A DNA stretch of 25,651 nt. It comes from Verrucomicrobia bacterium SCGC AAA164-M04 (GTDB lineage Bacteria > Verrucomicrobiota > Verrucomicrobiae > Verrucomicrobiales > Akkermansiaceae). The notes beneath the pieces were generated by a model. It saw only the letters and a program-made list of their open reading frames with translations, was not told where the DNA came from and did not search any database. The position numbers and the translations under genes were made by a program. The stretch covers positions 1 to 25,651 of the forward strand of contig KB912131.1 of NCBI GenBank assembly GCA_000383735.1. Direction: 5' to 3'. Shown here piece after piece: positions 1-5,783 of this stretch (position 1 is its first letter; each line of letters starts with the position of its first letter).

Positions 1-95
1 ACATTTTATGGGCGAGATGAAAGCGTTTAGTATTTATGGAGAGGAATTTGAGCAAAAGAAAAAAGAGTTGGAAATATTAAAAAGAGAAATAATTA
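1..95. repeat. Inverted copy of 5423-5517 at the contig's left end
   Basis: All 95 bases match the reverse complement of 5423-5517 exactly; identity stops at base 96. The copy holds the end of the coding sequence of the DnaA domain IV-like protein. The contig's other end carries an inverted copy of exactly the same length. I infer that this is where the assembly walk re-entered sequence it had already used, so 95 may be an assembler word length. The junction at 95/96 is probably the authentic one, because the reading frame ends naturally across it. Confidence 0.93.
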
Positions 96-109
96 ATTTA
101 AAAAAGTAA
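2..109 (+). CDS. 3' end of DnaA domain IV-like protein (probably the authentic C-terminus)
   Basis: This is an open frame entering from the left edge. It encodes the last 31 residues shared with the gene at 5423-5783 and then N-L-K-K and TAA. Only three bases separate the stop from the ATG of the SSB-like gene at 113. That tight, same-strand spacing is the usual pattern of this phage. I conclude that this is the true end of the gene whose body lies at 5423-5783 on the other strand, making a protein of about 124 residues. It is not a second gene. The alternative is a real inversion variant of the segment 96-5422. Confidence 0.75.
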   Translation, partial: HFMGEMKAFSIYGEEFEQKKKELEILKREIINLKK

Positions 110-112
110 AAA

Positions 113-427
113 ATGATATTAAAAGGTAAGTTGGTAAAGTTTTTAGAAGTTCAAAAAGGAACATCAAAGGCAGGAAAGGAATGGATGAAACAGGAATTTG
201 TTTTAAATACAGGTGATGATTATAATCCAGAGATTTGCTTATGTGTTTTTGGAAAGGAAAAGGTTGATGGATTAAAACAATTTTCAGAGGGGCAACATTT
301 GGAAGTTGAAGCCAATGTTTATTCAAGGGAGTGGAAAGGAAGATATTTCCATTCAATTGATGCATGGAAAATTGAGGTTGTTGGAGAAACCCAAGAGGTT
401 GTTGAATCTGATGATTTGCCGTTTTAA
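113..427 (+). CDS. SSB-like single-stranded DNA-binding protein (DUF3127-like)
   Basis: A 104-residue protein of the small OB-fold type seen in Bacteroidetes and their phages (DUF3127-like). The body has alternating beta-strand character, for example LVKFLEV, QEFVL, EICLCVFG and HLEVEANV. The C-terminus is acidic and ends D-D-L-P-F, which matches the SSB tip that docks partner proteins. The likely role is to coat single-stranded DNA during phage replication and recombination. It starts three bases after the DnaA-like frame at 2-109. In the corrected order it follows the annealing protein, exonuclease and DnaA-like genes as part of one early operon. Family assignment is from remembered sequence features; the acidic tip is directly visible. 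Confidence 0.8.
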   Translation: MILKGKLVKFLEVQKGTSKAGKEWMKQEFVLNTGDDYNPEICLCVFGKEKVDGLKQFSEGQHLEVEANVYSREWKGRYFHSIDAWKIEVVGETQEVVESDDLPF

Positions 428-552
428 TTATTTAATAAAATGCAACAATTCGGTTAAGTAGGCCAAAAAAACGCATTTTTCACATTTTTTTTATGCTAAA
501 AAGCCGATAATTTGCGGTAATAAATGGCAATTTTTAAAGTTTTTTTTGGTGA

Positions 553-634
553 TTTACATGGGTTGAGTAAAGTTTTTTGAAAGTTTTATTGATTTGCTTT
601 GCACAATTGTGGAAAACATATATATTTGCAGTAT
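553..634 (+). promoter_or_regulatory. Bacteroidetes-type early promoter P1 with palindromic operator candidate
   Basis: TTTG at 598-601 and TATATTTG at 621-628 are separated by 19 nt, matching the Bacteroidetes -33/-7 pattern (TTTG, TAnnTTTG). Transcription should start near 634, about 20 nt before the ATG at 654. A perfect 10-bp palindrome, CACAATTGTG (602-611), lies between the two elements. Upstream is TTTACATGG at 553-561. The same boxes with the same spacings recur on the minus strand at 7834-7909. The rest of the gene-free stretch 428-653 contains T and A runs but no convincing hairpin. Confidence 0.78.
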
Positions 635-653
635 AATAATTAAAAGAAAAGAC

Positions 654-887
654 ATGACAAATTTATCAGCATTAGAAACAAAGTTGGCACAAGCATTAAC
701 AGATAGAGGACATAAAGGATTCACAAATGGACAATTAAGTTTTATTTGTAATTCTACACATGATTTCACAATAGGAAAGACATGGAATCAGTTTTTTTAT
801 GCAGACAGATGTTTAGATTTAATGGTGGGGCAATACATTGATTTGTCAAATCTAACAAAATATGAATCAGATTTTAGAAACTTATAA
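654..887 (+). CDS. Small early protein, unknown function
   Basis: A 77-residue protein beginning M-T-N-L-S-A-L-E. An in-frame upstream ATG at 594 exists but overlaps the promoter at 598-628, so I choose 654, which lies about 20 nt after the predicted transcription start. The sequence is soluble in character, with no membrane span and two cysteines. It is the first gene behind promoter P1. I do not recognise it. Its stop is followed directly by the hairpin repeat 888-913. Confidence 0.65.
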   Translation: MTNLSALETKLAQALTDRGHKGFTNGQLSFICNSTHDFTIGKTWNQFFYADRCLDLMVGQYIDLSNLTKYESDFRNL

Positions 888-913
888 TAATAATCATGGG
901 GTGTAAAAACCCC
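888..913 (+). repeat. Intercistronic hairpin repeat, copy 1
   Basis: A 26-nt sequence repeated exactly at 1102-1127. Its core GGGGTGTAAAAACCCC can fold into a 4-5 bp GC-rich stem. It starts right after the stop of the gene ending at 887 and lies about 20 nt before the next ATG at 934. No T-run follows, so it is not an ordinary intrinsic terminator. It may be an RNA-level element acting on stability, translation or protein binding. Confidence 0.75.
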
Positions 914-933
914 CATAAAACTAAACAAACAAA

Positions 934-1104
934 ATGAAAAATTTACTTATCTATATTGACAACAACATTTCTGCTAAGTTCGGAGATTATGCAAACGAAT
1001 TAACTTTTAACAGGGGTTATAGTCATAGTCATTTCTTAGTAAAATTACTATGGAAAATAGACAACTTTTCAAACGAATTAAGAACGAAATATTTAAAAAA
1101 ATAA
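934..1104 (+). CDS. Small early protein, unknown function (56 aa)
   Basis: The frame starts M-K-N-L-L-I-Y-I-D-N-N and ends L-K-K, 56 residues in all. It is flanked on both sides by the same 26-nt hairpin repeat and lies in the same direction and spacing as its neighbours, which supports it as a real gene. It has no membrane segment; the C-terminal third is helical and basic. I cannot assign a function. Confidence 0.6.
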   Translation: MKNLLIYIDNNISAKFGDYANELTFNRGYSHSHFLVKLLWKIDNFSNELRTKYLKK

Positions 1105-1127
1105 TAATCATGGGGTGTAAAAACCCC
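1102..1127 (+). repeat. Intercistronic hairpin repeat, copy 2
   Basis: Exact 26-nt copy of 888-913, containing GGGG(TGTAAAAA)CCCC. Its first three bases are the stop codon of the 934-1104 gene, and it ends 16 nt before the ATG at 1144. The surroundings after the stem differ between the two copies, so the repeat is confined to this unit. Confidence 0.75.
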
Positions 1128-1143
1128 AAAATACCACAAAACA

Positions 1144-1515
1144 ATGATAAAAGGATTTGAAACGATTACATCCGATTTAAGCAATGATGAGTTGCAAATG
1201 GTACAAGGTATAATAAAAGGATTAAAAGGTAAACAAGGTAAAGATATGGCAATAACAGGAGCAAAAATTTGTGATGCAATGGGATTGAGTGGCCCAAGAT
1301 TGAGAAAAATAATAAATCATATTAGGATTAACAATTTATTGCCCGGGCTTTGCTCAACATCAAATGGTTATTTTATTGCAACAAACATTGAGGAAATGAA
1401 TGATTATATTATTTCATTAAAAGAAAGAATAAAAGCACAGGTTGATGTTTTAAACGCATTAGAGCAACAAACGATAATTTTTGGTGGTACAGGGCAAACA
1501 ACATTATTTGAATGA
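1144..1515 (+). CDS. Winged-helix DNA-binding protein
   Basis: A 123-residue protein. Residues about 36-80 (AITGAKICDAMGLSGPRLRK and the following helix) look like a helix-turn-helix, followed by a short wing (STSNGYFIAT). A C-terminal helix (about 84-110) resembles a dimerising coiled coil. Proteins of this layout occur in Bacteroidetes phages as small regulators or replication-associated factors. Its stop overlaps the methyltransferase start (ATGA at 1512-1515), so the two are translationally coupled. It might regulate the early block or one of the promoters; nothing here proves that. Confidence 0.6.
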   Translation: MIKGFETITSDLSNDELQMVQGIIKGLKGKQGKDMAITGAKICDAMGLSGPRLRKIINHIRINNLLPGLCSTSNGYFIATNIEEMNDYIISLKERIKAQVDVLNALEQQTIIFGGTGQTTLFE

Positions 1516-2156
1516 TTTACAACAAAGATTTTAGGGATATTATAAAAACAATTGATAAGGAAAACAGTTTGATAATAATTGATCCTCCTTACAATGTAGG
1601 TTGGAAGTATGATACTTACAATGATAAGGTTTCAGAAAATGATTATTTAAAATTATTTGAAAACTTTAAAGGTTTTAAATTAGTTGTTATTCATTATATT
1701 GAGGACATTATTAAATATGTTGTCCCATCAATGGGAGTTCCAACAAAATGTGTTCAATGGGTTTACAACAGTAATATGGGAAAACAGCACAGAACAATTG
1801 CATGGTTTAATTGCAAACCAGATTTTAATAAAGTAAAGCAAAAACCAAAGAATCCAAATGATATAAGAGTAAATTCAGAAGTTAAATTATATGATTGGTG
1901 GAATATTAATTTAATTAAAAATGTTAGCAAAGAAAAAGAAAATTACACAAATCAAATACCTGAAAAAGTTATTGGCAACATAATAAAAACAACAGCAGTT
2001 GATGAGTTAATTTTTGATGCATTCATGGGTAGCGGCACAACTTTGGCAGTTGCAAGTAAGTTGGGGTTTAAATATATGGGATGCGATATATCAAAAACAG
2101 CATTTAAAATTACAAAAGAAAGATTGAGTAAAATTGAAAATAATTTATTTAAATAA
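1512..2156 (+). CDS. DNA methyltransferase, beta-class (N6-adenine or N4-cytosine)
   Basis: A 214-residue protein. Catalytic motif IV D-P-P-Y lies at residues 24-27, and the S-adenosylmethionine motif F-x-G-S-G-T-T at 171-177. The order of motif IV before motif I defines the beta class, as in HinfI- and CcrM-like enzymes. DPPY fits N6-adenine methylation best, though N4-cytosine is possible. It acts on phage DNA, probably to block host restriction or to mark replication state. Its target-recognition region (about 60-150) is short, and the target cannot be read from sequence. It sits one gene upstream of the initiator-like protein and two upstream of the Mom-like protein. No cognate restriction enzyme gene is present, so it is an orphan methylase. 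Confidence 0.85.
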   Translation: MIYNKDFRDIIKTIDKENSLIIIDPPYNVGWKYDTYNDKVSENDYLKLFENFKGFKLVVIHYIEDIIKYVVPSMGVPTKCVQWVYNSNMGKQHRTIAWFNCKPDFNKVKQKPKNPNDIRVNSEVKLYDWWNINLIKNVSKEKENYTNQIPEKVIGNIIKTTAVDELIFDAFMGSGTTLAVASKLGFKYMGCDISKTAFKITKERLSKIENNLFK

Positions 2157-2157
2157 T

Positions 2158-2820
2158 ATGGAAAGAGATTTTAAAGGAATATGGATTCCAAAAGAGGTTT
2201 GGCTCAATAAAGATTTAAAACTAATTGAGAAATTGTTTTTAGTTGAAATTGATTCATTAGACAATGAAACTGGATGTTGGGCTTCAAATAAATACTTTGC
2301 TGAATTCTTTGGAGTTTCAAAGGGTAGGTGTTCCCAAATTATAAATTCATTGGAGCAAAAGGGTTTTATTTTAATCAAATATGAATACAAGGGAAGGGAA
2401 ATAAAAAGCCGAACAATTAGGGTAGTTAAAAAATTAAACAGGGTATTTAATAAATCGTTAGGGGGTAGTAAATATATTAAAGGGGGGTATTTAGAAAATG
2501 ATAAAGATAATAATACAATAACTAATAATACAACTAATAATAAAACTACTAAGGGGAGATTTAAAAAACCTTTAATTTCTGAAATTTCAAATTACATTGA
2601 GGAAAGAGGAAATGTAATTAATGCAAACAAATTTTATGATTATTATGAAAGTAATGGTTGGAAAGTTGGAAAAAACAAAATGAAGTGTTGGAAAGCAGCA
2701 GTTAGGAATTGGGAGAATATGCTAAAGGATAAGGGACAAATTGAATCAAAAGTGATGGAAAGATTATCAAGCCATGACAAAGCAAAACAAATGTTAAAAA
2801 ATATGCACAATGGGAATTAA
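2158..2820 (+). CDS. Replication-initiator-like protein (winged helix + DnaD-like C-terminus)
   Basis: A 220-residue protein from the ATG one base after the methyltransferase stop; an upstream in-frame ATG at 2134 would overlap that gene. Residues about 15-95 form a winged helix (SNKYFAEFFGVSKGRCSQII, then LEQKGFI). Residues about 112-134 are a poor-complexity Asn/Thr linker. The C-terminal part (about 135-200) carries Fx-YYxxxGWKVGKxxMxxWKAAVRNW, a pattern familiar from phage DnaD/initiator-type proteins. It probably binds the phage origin and recruits host replication proteins. The linker DNA contains repeats that could be the origin (2460-2545). Its stop overlaps the next ATG at 2810. Confidence 0.7.
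   Translation: MERDFKGIWIPKEVWLNKDLKLIEKLFLVEIDSLDNETGCWASNKYFAEFFGVSKGRCSQIINSLEQKGFILIKYEYKGREIKSRTIRVVKKLNRVFNKSLGGSKYIKGGYLENDKDNNTITNNTTNNKTTKGRFKKPLISEISNYIEERGNVINANKFYDYYESNGWKVGKNKMKCWKAAVRNWENMLKDKGQIESKVMERLSSHDKAKQMLKNMHNGN
2460..2545 (+). repeat. G-run and AT-rich direct repeats inside the initiator gene; candidate origin
   Basis: GGGGGTA occurs at 2461-2467 and 2483-2489, exactly 22 bp apart, or about two helical turns. An A/T-only-like stretch follows with AATAATACAA at 2509-2518 and 2524-2533, and a variant AATAATAAAA at 2536-2545. The repeats fall between the DNA-binding and C-terminal parts of the initiator gene, as the origin iterons do in the lambda O gene. That it is an origin is inference. 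The simpler reading is a low-complexity linker. Confidence 0.4.
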
Positions 2821-3754
2821 TAAGATATATAAAGTTTTATCTATTAAAAAGGAGTTATGTAATGAATGGTTAATGCATAAACATTATGCAAAAAGAATTC
2901 CTAGCATTTCATACTCATTTGGTTTATATAAAAACAATATTATGGTTGGAGTTATAACATTTGGGATGCCTCCAAGTTCAACATTATCTGCATCAATATG
3001 TGGGGAAAAATATAAAAGTATAGTTTTAGAGTTAAACAGATTAGTTGTAAATGAGGGGTTAGATAAAAATGCTTTAAGTTATTTTGTAAGTAATGCTATT
3101 AGCCAATTACCTAAGCCTAAAATTATAGTCTCATTTTCTGATAATAATATGTTTCACAATGGTTATATATATCAGGCTACTAATTTTATTTTTACTGGAT
3201 TGAGTAGTAATATTAGCCAGTATATAGATAAAGATGGTAAAGAGTTTCATTTTAGGAATATAGGGCACTATCAGAAAAATAATAAAATAAATGTTTCTTT
3301 AGTTAAAAGGAGGTTAAATGAAGATAAAATAAATAGAATTGATATGGCTAATTATATGAGAAAAAATAAAGGAGACTGGACTGCTAAAAAACTTGATAAA
3401 ATATTTGGATATAAAGATACTGCTGCTCATTGGTTTAGAGCTGATGGAGGATTTAGTTTTGTTAAAGTAGATGATTGGGTTAAGTTAAAAGATTTACTAA
3501 ATTTAGATGATACTTTTGATGATGTTATGTTAAAATTTGAATGGGTTGCAGATGTTAAAGAAATAATTAAAAAGCTAGAATTAAAAAAAGTAGATATCTT
3601 ACCTAAAAATAGATATGTTTTTATAACAGCAAATAAAAAAGATAAAAGAAAAATTTTATCTGATTTAAAATATAAAAGTTTAAAATATCCTAAAGGAGAA
3701 AATAAAAGATATAATTGTAATTACAAACCAACAATACAACTAGAAATTTTTTAA
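2810..3754 (+). CDS. Mom-like DNA adenine hypermodification protein
   Basis: A 314-residue protein. The N-terminal part resembles the phage Mu Mom family (GNAT-related fold): H-K-H-Y at 23-26, F-G-L-Y 37-40, G-V-I-T-F-G 47-52, L-E-L-N-R-L 73-78, V-S-F-S-D 107-111 and Y-Q-A-T-N-F 121-126. Residues about 175-235 look like a small helix-turn-helix-type DNA-binding insert (AAHWFR, DDWVKLKDLL) of the kind attached to some phage methylases. The C-terminus has KNRYVF (266-271) and KRY (299-301). Mom converts adenine to a bulky N6-modified base that resists many restriction enzymes. Alanine codons here are mostly GCT (8 of 12), whereas the winged-helix gene at 1144-1515 uses only GCA. This suggests recent acquisition. 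Confidence 0.78.
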   Translation: MGINKIYKVLSIKKELCNEWLMHKHYAKRIPSISYSFGLYKNNIMVGVITFGMPPSSTLSASICGEKYKSIVLELNRLVVNEGLDKNALSYFVSNAISQLPKPKIIVSFSDNNMFHNGYIYQATNFIFTGLSSNISQYIDKDGKEFHFRNIGHYQKNNKINVSLVKRRLNEDKINRIDMANYMRKNKGDWTAKKLDKIFGYKDTAAHWFRADGGFSFVKVDDWVKLKDLLNLDDTFDDVMLKFEWVADVKEIIKKLELKKVDILPKNRYVFITANKKDKRKILSDLKYKSLKYPKGENKRYNCNYKPTIQLEIF

Positions 3755-3755
3755 A

Positions 3756-4148
3756 ATGGAAATTAAAGAAATAAACCAACAAGATTTGGAATTAATGTGT
3801 GTTGATGTATTAACACAAACATTTGCAGATTTAGGGCAAAAGGATAATGATCCTCAAAACAAAGTTATGTTGGCTCAAAGTTTGGCAAAGGATTTGAAAA
3901 GAAGATATGCATTCATGCCGTTTGATGCAGTAAGGTTGGCATTTGAGAATGGAGTGCGAAATACTGAATTATTTGTTGTTAGTGCATCAACATGGTGCAA
4001 GTGGTTAAACAAGATGAAAGCGGAAATTTGGGATGGATGGCATCATTTTGAATTGGGAAATCATCATGTTATCCAACCACATGTTAAGGCAATAATGGAA
4101 CAACAACCAAAATTAATTTTAGAATATAAACAAAAACTTATAAAATAA
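3756..4148 (+). CDS. Conserved phage hypothetical protein
   Basis: A 130-residue soluble protein with helical character. The central part (LAQSLAKDLKRRYAFMPFDAVRLAFENGVRN) resembles a hypothetical protein found beside replication genes of Bacteroidetes phages. After it comes STWCKWLNKMKAEIWDGW, rich in Trp. It starts one base after the Mom-like stop. Its own stop overlaps the next ATG in a TAATG, a sign of coupled translation. No catalytic motif is visible. A replication-associated role is guessed from position only. Confidence 0.65.
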   Translation: MEIKEINQQDLELMCVDVLTQTFADLGQKDNDPQNKVMLAQSLAKDLKRRYAFMPFDAVRLAFENGVRNTELFVVSASTWCKWLNKMKAEIWDGWHHFELGNHHVIQPHVKAIMEQQPKLILEYKQKLIK

Positions 4149-4243
4149 TGAAATATTTTTTATTACTTTACACACTATTAATTGTTTACCTATTTTGGGA
4201 GGCGTACACAACAAAACCAACTGATGATGGACACACACGATAG
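4148..4243 (+). CDS. 31-residue single-span membrane peptide
   Basis: The ATG at 4148 overlaps the previous stop (TAATG). The product begins M-K-Y-F-L-L-L-Y-T-L-L-I-V-Y-L-F-W, a single hydrophobic span, followed by a short polar tail. It overlaps the next gene in another frame. Coupled start and membrane character make it plausible despite its size. Function unknown. Confidence 0.5.
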   Translation: MKYFLLLYTLLIVYLFWEAYTTKPTDDGHTR

Positions 4244-4403
4244 TTTAAATGCAAACAATCCAATAAACTGCAATGAATTTGTTGAAACATGTAAACATTG
4301 CCAAACTGATTTGGAAAATGATAAAGGTGAGATGGTTTGCCCAGAATGTGATTTTTGTGTAATTTGCATTGAAGAAATTGATGAATGTAATTGCAATGAA
4401 TAA
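4227..4403 (+). CDS. Small zinc-ribbon-like cysteine-rich protein
   Basis: About 58 residues from the ATG at 4227; ATG at 4224 is equally possible, and the frame stays open upstream to 4182. Four cysteine pairs are visible: C-K-H-C, C-P-E-C, C-V-I-C and C-N-C. The first two resemble a zinc ribbon (CxxC about 20 residues from CxxC). The protein is very acidic at its end (EEIDECNCNE). It probably binds zinc and could mediate protein or nucleic-acid contacts. It overlaps its neighbours on both sides. Confidence 0.6.
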   Translation: MDTHDSLNANNPINCNEFVETCKHCQTDLENDKGEMVCPECDFCVICIEEIDECNCNE

Positions 4404-4587
4404 AATGAGAAAGAAAGTAATTAGAAAAAAAGATTTAACCGAATCAATTAAAAATAAGATTTGGAAAGATTTAACAAAAGGATTTATTTTAAAAGAAATT
4501 GTTAGTAGAAACAATGTAACAGCAAACACAATTGATTTTATTGTAAAAGAAAGGATGAGGATAAACAGATTTGATTTAAAAAAATAG
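4396..4587 (+). CDS. Small basic helix-turn-helix-like protein
   Basis: About 63 residues from ATG 4396, which overlaps the previous stop; ATG 4405 is an alternative. The N-terminus is very basic (MRKKVIRKK). Residues about 30-55 (GFILKEIVSRNNVTANTIDFIVKERM) fit a helix-turn-helix. It is likely a DNA-binding protein, but the target and role are unknown. Confidence 0.55.
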   Translation: MNKMRKKVIRKKDLTESIKNKIWKDLTKGFILKEIVSRNNVTANTIDFIVKERMRINRFDLKK

Positions 4588-4612
4588 ATATGAATAAAAA
4601 AATAATAGTCAT

Positions 4613-4789
4613 ATGGCCATAGAAAGAACATATAAAACAATTAAGTGGATATTGAAACAACATATTAAAAATGGTGTGAAATCTTTATGGACATGGAAAG
4701 ATGATAATTTCACAATGATTTATGAAAATTATAGTGGTGAGGACAGGATTTATACAAGTAATCAACTTTTAAAACTTTTAACAAAATGA
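4613..4789 (+). CDS. Small hypothetical protein (58 aa)
   Basis: The frame starts M-A-I-E-R-T-Y-K-T-I-K-W and ends K-L-L-T-K. The stop overlaps the next start (ATGA at 4786-4789), the same coupling used throughout this phage. It is soluble and rich in Tyr, Trp and Lys. I do not recognise it. Coding is supported by position, coupling and lack of other content here. Confidence 0.55.
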   Translation: MAIERTYKTIKWILKQHIKNGVKSLWTWKDDNFTMIYENYSGEDRIYTSNQLLKLLTK

Positions 4790-4923
4790 TATTTTATTTA
4801 GTGATAGGTGTTTTAATTTCAACTATAATTATATTGCTTATTATAAGCATAATAGTTGGTAGGATTAAAGCAAAAGATAAAGAAAAGTTTATTTGGAATT
4901 TAAACAATGTAAAACATGATTAA
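4786..4923 (+). CDS. 45-residue single-span membrane protein
   Basis: Residues 2-25 are almost wholly Ile, Leu, Val and Phe (MIFYLVIGVLISTIIILLII), one membrane span. A basic cytoplasmic-type tail (RIKAKDKEK) follows. It overlaps the preceding stop and the next start, so it is part of a coupled string. Function unknown. A superinfection-exclusion or membrane-anchoring role is possible but not shown. Confidence 0.5.
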   Translation: MIFYLVIGVLISTIIILLIISIIVGRIKAKDKEKFIWNLNNVKHD

Positions 4924-5065
4924 AATTATTACAAAGGAGTTTTTAAAATTAATTGTTAGCACAATTTTTTTCCCAATTGTTATTTTTATAACATTTTTTA
5001 TTACTTTTATTGCCGCACATGAAGCAATTTGGAAAAGTATTGAGGGGAAAACTAAAACTGAATAA
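4916..5065 (+). CDS. 49-residue single-span membrane protein
   Basis: Begins M-I-K-I-I-T-K-E-F-L-K-L-I-V-S. A hydrophobic span (about 12-33) follows and then a charged tail ending K-T-K-T-E. Its start overlaps the previous gene by 8 nt, and its end overlaps the NinB-like gene by 47 nt. It is the second of two consecutive tiny membrane proteins, which may work together. Unrecognised. Confidence 0.5.
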   Translation: MIKIITKEFLKLIVSTIFFPIVIFITFFITFIAAHEAIWKSIEGKTKTE

Positions 5066-5402
5066 TAAAAGATTGTTCATTGATTCCTTAATGGAATTTG
5101 AGGGAAAGGAAATTGAAATAAGAATAAGGGAAAGAAGTGCCAACAGATCAAAGGAACAAAATTCACTTTATTGGATTTGGATTGATATACTAAGTAAAGA
5201 AACAGGTTACACAAAAGAAGAAATGCATACATTAATAAAATATAAATTTTTAAAAAGAAATGTTGTTGATGAAAATGGTATTGAATCAGAAACCATTAAA
5301 AGCACAACAACCTTAACAACTAAGGAATTTACTTTATTTATGAATGATTTATTATTTTGGGCCAACAATACATTAAGCATTAATTTACCAAGCAATGAGT
5401 GA
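5019..5402 (+). CDS. NinB-like recombination protein
   Basis: A 127-residue protein. A TTG start at 5010 is possible, but the ATG at 5019 fits the family better. It contains the features of NinB-like phage proteins: a short N-terminal strand region (GKVLRGKLKL), RSANRSKEQNSLYWIWIDILS, then EEMHTLIKYKFL and TTKEFTLFMNDLLFWA near the end. NinB (Orf of lambda) is a mediator that helps load recombinases on SSB-coated DNA. That suits a phage with an annealing protein, an exonuclease and its own SSB. Its stop overlaps an ATG at 5395 that opens a broken frame running into the suspected chimeric junction. Confidence 0.65.
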   Translation: MKQFGKVLRGKLKLNNKRLFIDSLMEFEGKEIEIRIRERSANRSKEQNSLYWIWIDILSKETGYTKEEMHTLIKYKFLKRNVVDENGIESETIKSTTTLTTKEFTLFMNDLLFWANNTLSINLPSNE

Positions 5403-5783
5403 GGAAAGATTACAAACGGAAGTAATTATTTCTCTTTTTAATATTTCCAACTCTTTTTTCTTTTGCTCAAATTCCTCTCCATAAATACTAAACGCTTTCA
5501 TCTCGCCCATAAAATGTGCAAACTTCATTGCAATAAAATCTGATTCCTCCAGATCTTTATTAAATTGTGTGCAATGGTAAATGCTTGTTGCATGATCCAA
5601 CCCATTAATATGTAATTTCATTTGGTTGTGGCTAATTTCAACAAAATTATATAAGTAATAAATTAGCATTCTTTTTGCTTTTATTGTGTGTTCCTTTCGG
5701 CAATCATTTCCCAACACTCTTTTTATGTCGGCTTTACATAAATTTGATGAAACCCTTGCGGCTTCCTTAACTATTTTTTTCAT
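5385..5783 (-). CDS. DnaA domain IV-like DNA-binding protein (3' end probably chimeric here)
   Basis: As read here, 132 residues. Residues about 20-80 match the C-terminal DNA-binding domain of the DnaA initiator: KAKRMLIYYLYNFVEISHNQ is the helix region, and G-L-D-H-A-T-S-I-Y-H (61-70) is the counterpart of the DnaA signature GRDHTTVLHA. There is no ATPase domain. It may bind DnaA-box-like sites in the phage or host origin and so steer replication. From 5422 down, the frame gives an odd end (TSVCNLSSLIAW), whereas the copy at 2-109 gives NLKK and a stop. The true protein is probably about 124 residues. The start overlaps the exonuclease stop (ATGA). Confidence 0.75.
   Translation of the reverse strand: MKKIVKEAARVSSNLCKADIKRVLGNDCRKEHTIKAKRMLIYYLYNFVEISHNQMKLHINGLDHATSIYHCTQFNKDLEESDFIAMKFAHFMGEMKAFSIYGEEFEQKKKELEILKREIITSVCNLSSLIAW
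5395..5422 (+). CDS. Start of an interrupted small gene at the suspected contig junction
   Basis: The ATG at 5395 overlaps the NinB-like stop and opens M-S-E-E-R-L-Q-T-E before the chimeric breakpoint at 5422/5423. Beyond it, the frame runs into antisense of the DnaA-like gene. If position 5422 is joined to the complement of 25556, the frame stays open for another 17 codons and stops in a TAATG that overlaps the terS start. Coding is therefore plausible but unproved. Confidence 0.35.
5423..5517. repeat. Internal partner of the left-end inverted copy
   Basis: These 95 bases equal the reverse complement of 1-95. The left edge, 5422/5423, is where the convergent gene arrangement begins and where I place a chimeric junction. 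Codons of the DnaA domain IV-like gene on the minus strand fill this stretch. Confidence 0.93.

Noticed and set aside
428..597. Possible terminator downstream of the SSB-like gene (TTGC...GCAA followed by T's near 510-540)
   Set aside because: The best stem is 4-5 pairs with a long loop. Read-through from the upstream early operon is equally likely.
4590..4622. 10-codon frame beginning M-N-K-K-I-I-V after the helix-turn-helix-like gene
   Set aside because: It is too short to support as a gene and overlaps the start of the 4613-4789 frame; it may be only a leader.
5385..5422. C-terminal tail TSVCNLSSLIAW of the DnaA-like protein as a real feature
   Set aside because: It is simply antisense to the end of the NinB-like gene and appears only through the suspected chimeric junction.
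1..5517. A biological invertible cassette (phase variation) bounded by 95-bp inverted repeats
   Set aside because: No invertase or integrase gene is present. The repeat boundary falls inside a housekeeping-type coding sequence, and one orientation breaks two genes. The right end shows the same 95-bp artefact.
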